From: Bacteroidia bacterium
GTDB taxonomy: Bacteria > Bacteroidota > Bacteroidia > J057 > JANWXU01
Direction of reading: 5' to 3'
NCBI GenBank assembly: GCA_025057395.1
Contig: JANWXU010000015.1
Span: 1-48,438 of the forward strand
Length of the DNA stretch: 48,438 bases
This document shows positions 43,101-48,438 of this stretch, piece after piece; the stretch's first letter is position 1; each line of letters begins with the position of its first letter. The notes under the pieces were generated by a model. The model was not told the DNA's origin, made no database searches, and worked only from the letters and a program-made list of their open reading frames with translations. Made by a program: the position numbers and the translations under genes.

Positions 43101-46100
43101 CCATTGGTATATAGCACCTGCTACTGGCGTAGCACTTAGGCGAAGAGTGCCCCCCTGGCAAACTGGAGAATTTGTATTAATCCTTAAACTATTAACTCCC
43201 GGATTGACAATAACATTTGTACTGCGGGTAATACTTCCACATCCTGGTGTTTGCAATACTACTTGGTATACACCACCATTAGCTGGGCTAACTCCAAATA
43301 TACTAGGAGCACTTTCTGTAGAAGAAAAGCCACTAGGCCCACTCCAGCTATAAGTAGTTTTAGGACTAACCCCATTAACATTGAGATTCAAAACTCCCCC
43401 TTCGCAAAGTGGACCATTATTAATAACAGCAGCATTCTCCAAGCTTTGATTAACTTCTACTGCAACTGTACCACTTACGCTTCCACAGCCAGGTACACTT
43501 ACTGTTACGCTGTAAACACCACTATTTGCTGTGGTTAAATTACCTTGACTAACGTTTGCTTGGGTAGCAGAAAAACCTTCAGGTCCACTCCAGCTATAGC
43601 TAGCACCATTTATGCTAGGGGCACTAAGCTGTAACACCCCCCCCTCACATAGCGGACTATTACTTGATGGAGTAATACTTGACGGCAGAGTATTGACAAC
43701 CAAAGCAGTAGTCCTAGTTACAGGCGCACATCCAGTAACTGTTACTGTGAGGGTATATATGCCCGCCTGATTAGCCCGGACTCCTGAAATAATTGGATTT
43801 TGCTCCGTAGAACTAAAGCCATTAGGTCCGCTCCACCGATAAGTAGCATTTTCTATAGGAGCAGCACTAAAACTTGCCACTCCACCCACACAAACAGGAG
43901 AATTACTACTCGCACTAGCATTAGTAGGAGCAGGAATCACCTGAACATTAATATTTGCCGAAGCCGAAGGACAACCTGCTCGGCTTACAATAAGAGAATA
44001 TTCTCCCTCAGCATCTAAAGTTACATTATTAATAGTAGGGTTACGCTCTGCAGAAGTAAATCCATTAGGTCCACTCCAGCTATAAGTTGCCCCAGAAATA
44101 CTACTTACACTAAAGCGCAAAGTAGTACCGCTACAAACTGGGCTATTACTATTTATCACGGGTGTAGGCGGTGGAGTATTTATAACTACCGTTGTGGTAC
44201 GGATAATGGGATCACACCCAGGAACTGTAACTATCAATGTATAAGTACCCGCATCTGTGGTTTGCACATTAGTACGCGTAGGATTCTGCTGCGTAAACCT
44301 TATCCTATTAGGACCTAGCCATTCGTAAGTAGCACCTGGTACTGCTGTAGCACTTAAATTCAACGTTCCTCCTACACAAATTGGAGAATTACTACCTATT
44401 TCAATCTGCGGAACCGAATTAATAGTTACATTAACAGAACCTGTTTTAGGTGCACATCCTTCAGTTACTACCGTAACGTTATACGTTCCACTTTGTGCTG
44501 CAAGCGCATTATTAATTACTGGGTTCTGTAAAGTAGAAGTAAAACTATTAGGACCTGTCCATACGTAACTTGCGCCTGGTGTTCCTACTGCCGTAAGTCG
44601 TAAAGTTCCTCCTTCGCAAATTGGAGAATTACTTTGGGGGTTCGGACTCTCGGGCGTTAAACGAATAGTAGGAGTGTGAGTAAGAGATACAGAAGGACAA
44701 CCCGGTATGTTTACCGTAAGGCTATAAGTACCAATGTTTGCTGTTGTAGTAGTACTAATACTTGGGTTTTGTGTAGTAGCACTAAAACCATTAGGCCCCT
44801 TCCAAATAAATGAAGCACCGGGAGCATTATTAACACTAAAATTTAATGTTTCGCCTGTACAAACTGGTGAGTTGCTACGAATTACGTAATCAACAGGCAA
44901 AGGTGAGTTTACTATTACTCGAACTGTACCAGTACGGCTACAAGAGCCTAAACTTACTGTAACAGTATACTCCCCACTACTAGCAGTCGTAACACTAAAG
45001 CCACTAATTGTCTGATTTTGTCCAAATGCAATATAATCATTAGGACCTGCCCACTGATAAAGGGCCCCATTGGTTGCTACAGCACTTAAAATAATATCAT
45101 TACCAGCACAAACAGGAGAATTACTACTTGGCGAAGGATTTGCTGGCGAATTATTTATTACCACATTAGTAGTTTGCGTTGCACTTGTACAATTAGGTAT
45201 AGTAGTAGTAAGCGTAAAAGTACCAGCAAAGAAAGGAGCAATGTTGGGTATAGTTACTTTTCTCCCGGTAAACACAAACCCGTTGGGGGCTGTCCATTGA
45301 TAAGTTGCGTCTGTAATTCCTCCATTAGCAACTGCCTGTAAATCTAAAGTAGAGCCCGCACAAACAGGAGAATTAGAGACAATAGTTACGGCACTTGGGT
45401 CTTGTACTACTACCGTAGTAGTAGCGGTAGCAGTAGCCGAGCAGCCTTCTACAGTCACTACCACTGAATAAATCCCCGCATTTGCTGAATTTACATTATT
45501 TAAAGAAAGAGTAGGAGCAGTAGTAGTGGAACTAAATCCATTGGGTCCACTCCACTGATAACTTTGAGCGCCGCTTACATTAGTAGCTGTTAATTGTAAA
45601 TTCTTCCCTATGCAAACTGGAGAATTACTTTGTAAAGTAATAGCTCCAGGCGGTGTATTTACGGTTACATTTACCGTAGCGCTTATTGTACTACACCCTG
45701 GAGTACTAGCCACTAAGGTATATACTCCTGAGCGTAAAGTATTTACATTTGCTATTGTAGGGTTCTGCTGTGTAGAAGAATACCCTGCAGGACCACTCCA
45801 CTGGTAACTCACGTTATTTAATAACGGAGTAGGACTCGCCGTAAGGTTCAAGTTACTACCTGTGCAAACCACTTGCGCCGGGCTTACCGCTATGCTAGTA
45901 ATTGGCGCATTTACAACTACATTAGTCGTAGTAGTAGCGGGGGAGCAACCCGATACTGAGGCTGTAACACTATATGTATAAGTACCTGGTGCAGTAGGTG
46001 CTTGAGTGGTAACGGTAGACGCACTTTGAGAAAGGCCAGGCCCGCTCCAATTATAAGCAACTCCCGAAGCAACATTCGAAACTGAAAGCGTTAACACACC

Positions 46101-48438
46101 CCCCGTACAAATAGGTAAGACATTATTTACTATCGGAGTAGGGGGTGGAATATTCACTACAATGGGCCCTACTGTGCCTGTTATTGCACTACAAGGGGGT
46201 ACGCTAATTGTTACCGAATAAATTCCTGCGGCAGCGGTTGTGATATTTGTAAGCGTAGGATTTTGAACTGTGCTTGTAAACCCATTAGGACCACTCCAAG
46301 TGTACGTTGCATTGTTACTAGGATTGGTAATTCCTAGAGACAAAGTTTGCCCAACGCAAGTTGGGGAATTCGTTACAAAACTGGGTGGGTTAGGCGGCGT
46401 ATTTACCACTACTGTAGTAGTACCCGTTACTGGAACACAACCCGGAACAGTTACCGTAATGGTATATACCCCCGCATTTGAGGTAGTTATATTAGCAACT
46501 GTCGGATTTATAATTGTACCGCCTCCACTAAAGCTAGGAGAACCAGGACCCGCCCAGCTATAACTAGCCCCTGGCGAGGGAGTTGCATTTAGCTGCAACT
46601 GCTGCCCTGCACATAACGGACCGTTATTGGTAGGATTAGGAGCAACAGGAGGTTTATTTACCGATATGGTAATAGTACTGGTTTTATTAGCACATCCTGG
46701 AAGACTTGCTGTTACGGAATATACCCCTGCTTTCAAGGTAGTAACATTATTCACTGTAGCTGATGTACCTACTTGTGCAAAACCATCGGGTCCTTGCCAA
46801 GTATAGGTGGCACCTGAAACCGGATTTAGAACTGCCAAGTTAATATTTTGCCCTTCACAGATCGTAGTGCTGTTTGCTTGAATAATGGGCTGTGCTAGGT
46901 CATTTACTACTACATTTATGCTATTAGATACAGGATTACAACCTGGTAAACTTACCGTAATACTATATGTACCTGCATTAAGAGAAGTAACATTATTTAT
47001 TGGTGGCGGCACAGCAGAATTACCTGTAAAACCTGCAGGACCACTCCATGTATATGTAGCTCCGAGTACTGTGTTTGTACTAAGTGTAAGCGTGCTCCCT
47101 ACACACACAGGATTTGAATTGACACTAATAATAGGTGTAGAAAGGGCAGGACTTACAACTACCGGAGTAGATAGAGCCAGCACACACCCGGGTGCACTAA
47201 AATTCAATACCCAAATTCCACTTGCAGCTGTAGTAACACTAGGAATACTAAATGAAGCACTACTTTGACTTTGCCCACTTGGTCCTTGCCAAGAATAGGT
47301 AGCACCTGTGTAGTTAGTGGCAGTAAAGCTAAGTACATTTCCGCTACATACCGGAGAGTTGGTTGTAATTACTGGGTCATAAACCGTAACTGCTACTTGG
47401 CCTGATGCCGGAGCACAGCCTGGTGTAGCAACCGTTACATTATAAACCCCTACCGTAGAAGAATTCATATTAAAACGAGAAGGATTCTGCAGCGTAGAAC
47501 TAAACCCTGCAGGACCACTCCATGTATAAGTAGCATTTGGTGTAGCTGCAACTGTAAGATTTAGTGTGCCATTTACGCATACAGGACTATTACTCGTAGG
47601 GGCTGGAGGTGAGGGCTGGTTACTTATAAGCACATTTATTGATTGTACGTAAGTGGTGCATCCTGGAACAATTGCAGTAAGTACAAAAACGCCACTATGC
47701 TGAGAAACTTGCGCATTGTTAATAATTAGATTTTGACTGTTATAAGTAGTGTTATCTGGGCCTACCCAAGTATAACTAGCAGAAGATATAGCAGTAGCTG
47801 TTAGTAAAAGAGTATTTCCTGCACATACAGGAGAATTACTACCTAGGTTAAAAGTAGTAGGGAGTGTGATAACATTCACTGAAGTTTGACCTACTAACGA
47901 AGTGCAACCACTAACAGGCTCCACATATTGGAGAGCATAAAGGCCAGTATATGTATTATTAGCGTTAAGACGTGTAATTGTAGCACTTGTACTCGTTGCA
48001 GACCATCCATTAGGTCCACTCCACAAATAACTTGTTTTACCCGCCGGACCAGTTAGTATTAAATTGGAGCCACTGCAAATTGGGACATTCGTTATAATTG
48101 TAGGTGCTACTGGTGTTGAATTAATAAGCAAGTTCGTTGTACTACTAGCGCTGCAGCCTGCCGTATTAGTTGCCGTTAATGTGACAACAGCATTCCCCGC
48201 ATTAGCCCAACTTACCACCAAACTCGTACCCGTACCACCCGCCGGTGAAGAAACATTCCCCCCAATTACCCAACTATATGTCTCCCCAACAACAGGATTC
48301 AATACCCCTAACGTATAATTTTGACCCGTACAATAAGGAGGCGATGCAACACTAATCGTAGGAATACCCGGAGAAGCTGAAACCACAGTAGTAACAATAT
48401 TAGAAGCAGCAGTACAATTGTTAGCATCGGTTACCACC
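40149..48438 (-). CDS. Giant T9SS-secreted surface protein with about 27 Ig-like repeats (N-terminus outside window)
   Basis: The frame is open for 2762 codons and runs off the window, so the N-terminus is missing. Nearly all of it is a tandem array of about 81-residue modules. Each begins with NSPVC-G--L-L-A, continues GA-Y-WSGP-GF-ST--NP-I, and ends G-Y-VTV--PGC----T--V-VN--P. Two cysteines per module suggest one disulfide each. I count 27 such modules plus a divergent first one. The C-terminal part has an unrelated beta domain, an SprB-type repeat (GGGGSGSYTYNLSPGNVT), two FN3 domains, and a T9SS type A sorting domain from VEIYPNPSQG to KRSQAKLLLQP. It is expected to be a very large cell-surface or released adhesin; adhesion or gliding is inferred. 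A terminator follows the stop. Confidence 0.9.
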   Translation of the reverse strand, partial: VVTDANNCTAASNIVTTVVSASPGIPTISVASPPYCTGQNYTLGVLNPVVGETYSWVIGGNVSSPAGGTGTSLVVSWANAGNAVVTLTATNTAGCSASSTTNLLINSTPVAPTIITNVPICSGSNLILTGPAGKTSYLWSGPNGWSATSTSATITRLNANNTYTGLYALQYVEPVSGCTSLVGQTSVNVITLPTTFNLGSNSPVCAGNTLLLTATAISSASYTWVGPDNTTYNSQNLIINNAQVSQHSGVFVLTAIVPGCTTYVQSINVLISNQPSPPAPTSNSPVCVNGTLNLTVAATPNATYTWSGPAGFSSTLQNPSRFNMNSSTVGVYNVTVATPGCAPASGQVAVTVYDPVITTNSPVCSGNVLSFTATNYTGATYSWQGPSGQSQSSASFSIPSVTTAASGIWVLNFSAPGCVLALSTPVVVSPALSTPIISVNSNPVCVGSTLTLSTNTVLGATYTWSGPAGFTGNSAVPPPINNVTSLNAGTYSITVSLPGCNPVSNSINVVVNDLAQPIIQANSTTICEGQNINLAVLNPVSGATYTWQGPDGFAQVGTSATVNNVTTLKAGVYSVTASLPGCANKTSTITISVNKPPVAPNPTNNGPLCAGQQLQLNATPSPGASYSWAGPGSPSFSGGGTIINPTVANITTSNAGVYTITVTVPGCVPVTGTTTVVVNTPPNPPSFVTNSPTCVGQTLSLGITNPSNNATYTWSGPNGFTSTVQNPTLTNITTAAAGIYSVTISVPPCSAITGTVGPIVVNIPPPTPIVNNVLPICTGGVLTLSVSNVASGVAYNWSGPGLSQSASTVTTQAPTAPGTYTYSVTASVSGCSPATTTTNVVVNAPITSIAVSPAQVVCTGSNLNLTASPTPLLNNVSYQWSGPAGYSSTQQNPTIANVNTLRSGVYTLVASTPGCSTISATVNVTVNTPPGAITLQSNSPVCIGKNLQLTATNVSGAQSYQWSGPNGFSSTTTAPTLSLNNVNSANAGIYSVVVTVEGCSATATATTTVVVQDPSAVTIVSNSPVCAGSTLDLQAVANGGITDATYQWTAPNGFVFTGRKVTIPNIAPFFAGTFTLTTTIPNCTSATQTTNVVINNSPANPSPSSNSPVCAGNDIILSAVATNGALYQWAGPNDYIAFGQNQTISGFSVTTASSGEYTVTVSLGSCSRTGTVRVIVNSPLPVDYVIRSNSPVCTGETLNFSVNNAPGASFIWKGPNGFSATTQNPSISTTTTANIGTYSLTVNIPGCPSVSLTHTPTIRLTPESPNPQSNSPICEGGTLRLTAVGTPGASYVWTGPNSFTSTLQNPVINNALAAQSGTYNVTVVTEGCAPKTGSVNVTINSVPQIEIGSNSPICVGGTLNLSATAVPGATYEWLGPNRIRFTQQNPTRTNVQTTDAGTYTLIVTVPGCDPIIRTTTVVINTPPPTPVINSNSPVCSGTTLRFSVSSISGATYSWSGPNGFTSAERNPTINNVTLDAEGEYSLIVSRAGCPSASANINVQVIPAPTNASASSNSPVCVGGVASFSAAPIENATYRWSGPNGFSSTEQNPIISGVRANQAGIYTLTVTVTGCAPVTRTTALVVNTLPSSITPSSNSPLCEGGVLQLSAPSINGASYSWSGPEGFSATQANVSQGNLTTANSGVYSVTVSVPGCGSVSGTVAVEVNQSLENAAVINNGPLCEGGVLNLNVNGVSPKTTYSWSGPSGFSSTESAPSIFGVSPANGGVYQVVLQTPGCGSITRSTNVIVNPGVNSLRINTNSPVCQGGTLRLSATPVAGAIYQWSGPRNFTATGIIATISNVTSENAGTYELTASIPACGIVRLNVEIAINPSLSQVNIRHNSPVCEGSSLQFSATGVEGASYVWSGPAGFSSTEVNPVIPSASTINSGVYSLTISSAGCGTRTLTTTVTVVPGASNFAITTNSPICAGQNLVLSVPQIQGATYTWSGPAGFSATGAAINIPQANTTNGGTYTVTANVPGCGTLSATAQVIVNASIASITASNNGPVCSGSSLALTASASVDATYLWRGPNGFTSTLASPVINNPTTANSGIYTVTVSTPQCGSRTATTQVVVNPSPAEIVALNNGPLCTNGVLVLNATFVPGASYFWSGPAGFTSTEASPIVQGVTSLNSGAYNVSVLLPGCGLVTRTTTVIVNPSLIDIVASNNGPVCTGTTLRLTVTSIPGATYRWSGPNGFSSTLQNPTIENIVPEAAGYYTVEVNSPACGNITVSTLVVIREGLGEVNVTNNGPLCEGQNLELNATLVAGAEYRWSGPRNFIATGASVSRIGVTLADSGVYRVTLIVQGCSSITYTTNVAIRRGANVQSVSQAQNAVLCQGEETSFEVTFAGNGPWLLTYSENGVGQIGMEVNVSPFRLVVRPNGVGERTYAFGCNGLTRRVTVRPAVTQTLIESLNAGCNGGGVLRVRGGGGSGSYTYNLSPGNVTNSTGEFTNLVPGNYTVVVRDAEGCSSTQTYTVRSLVPSAAPTVTSVNTSSVALSWAAVSGAASYTIQYRVLSSNAGFNAITGITTTSFTVTGLSSSTTYEFRLIVLCANGASSEPSESVVATTLRSQVPQGCSTPELLPVVIESSTTALLRWIPNQTGAVCYVIAYGPANQDPATWQQFLVTHPTSEVLLVGLTPGVRYGIRIRTNCTLCSTRNGQFTPFSLVQEFSMPNTKLGSQEAEKNPVVEIYPNPSQGIFAIRYEAENLLPAQIVIRNVAGQVIYEATIELPENGIGTQFIDLQGVLAGIYVVEFIQGQKRSQAKLLLQP
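41490..48100 (-). repeat. Tandem protein-coding repeat array, about 27 units of about 243 bp
   Basis: Each unit encodes one Ig-like module. In the stretch I measured, the plus-strand trace of NSPVC recurs at about 43157, 43403, 43646, 43893, 44134, 44378, 44618, 44858, 45108, 45361 and 45616, so the spacing is 240-255 bases. The units have diverged in sequence but keep Cys, WSGP and PGC positions. Open plus-strand frames within the array are by-products of its composition. Confidence 0.85.

Noticed and set aside
41490-48100. CRISPR-like periodic repeat
   Set aside because: The period is about 243 bases, units are divergent and protein-coding in one frame, and no spacers or cas genes are present.
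43087-48318. Several plus-strand open frames of 65-127 codons opposite the giant protein gene
   Set aside because: They are mirror frames produced by the repetitive composition of the minus-strand gene; no start context, domains or own regulation.
1-48438. tRNA, rRNA, insertion sequence or prophage
   Set aside because: The intergenic spaces are short and none shows a cloverleaf, rRNA-like sequence, transposase frame or terminal inverted repeats.

Overview
The window is a chromosomal segment of a low-GC bacterium of the phylum Bacteroidota, most likely a free-living Cytophagia- or Chitinophagia-like lineage. The evidence is two very large secreted proteins ending in type IX secretion system (T9SS) type A sorting domains, three beta-propeller/CRD/OmpA envelope proteins of PorE-like architecture, a transketolase encoded as a separate N-terminal subunit, a UbiD-type decarboxylase of the kind used for menaquinone, and promoter-like TTG/TAnnTTTG elements typical of the phylum. 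I found no tRNA, rRNA, CRISPR array, insertion sequence, prophage or plasmid gene. The gene content is core and envelope metabolism, apart from the lineage-specific surface proteins.

Layout. 1-3264 (minus): a UbiD-family decarboxylase cut by the window edge, then a coupled pair miaE-methyltransferase. 3435-5683 (plus): a secreted protein with two TonB-C-like modules, and the DHH phosphoesterase NrnA. 5765-7690 (minus): sucC and a response regulator with a C-terminal membrane helix. 7964-11112 (plus): two tandem paralogous propeller/OmpA proteins, followed by a doubtful small secreted ORF. 11465-13633 (minus): hbd-rnhB-psd. 13876-17349 (plus): lon and the transketolase N-terminal half. 17702-20875 (minus): a 1057-residue T9SS cargo protein. 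21064-23538 (plus): a fatty acid hydroxylase and dnaX. dnaX appears to need a -1 frameshift at an A10 tract to make the long tau form. 23591-27661 (minus): pgpH-type c-di-AMP phosphodiesterase, histidine kinase and nuoC. 27883-28623 (plus): a TPR protein. 28693-31522 (minus): enoyl-CoA hydratase, PAP2 phosphatase and a triple-FKBP lipoprotein. 31651-39144 (plus): a thioredoxin-asparaginase-uvrB cluster, then a third OmpA protein and dprA. 39146-40021 (minus): a ChaN-like protein. 40149 to the end (minus): the C-terminal 2762 residues of a giant surface protein with about 27 Ig-like repeats.

Functionally the segment combines DNA maintenance (dnaX, uvrB, dprA, rnhB), proteostasis (lon, FKBP, thioredoxin), central metabolism (sucC, tkt half, nuoC, hbd, paaG-like), lipid chemistry (psd, PAP2, fatty acid hydroxylase), nucleotide signalling (nrnA, pgpH) and a cell-surface programme. 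The most notable items are the tightly bracketed dnaX recoding site, the membrane-anchored response regulator, the giant Ig-repeat protein, and the orphan nuoC and transketolase subunits.
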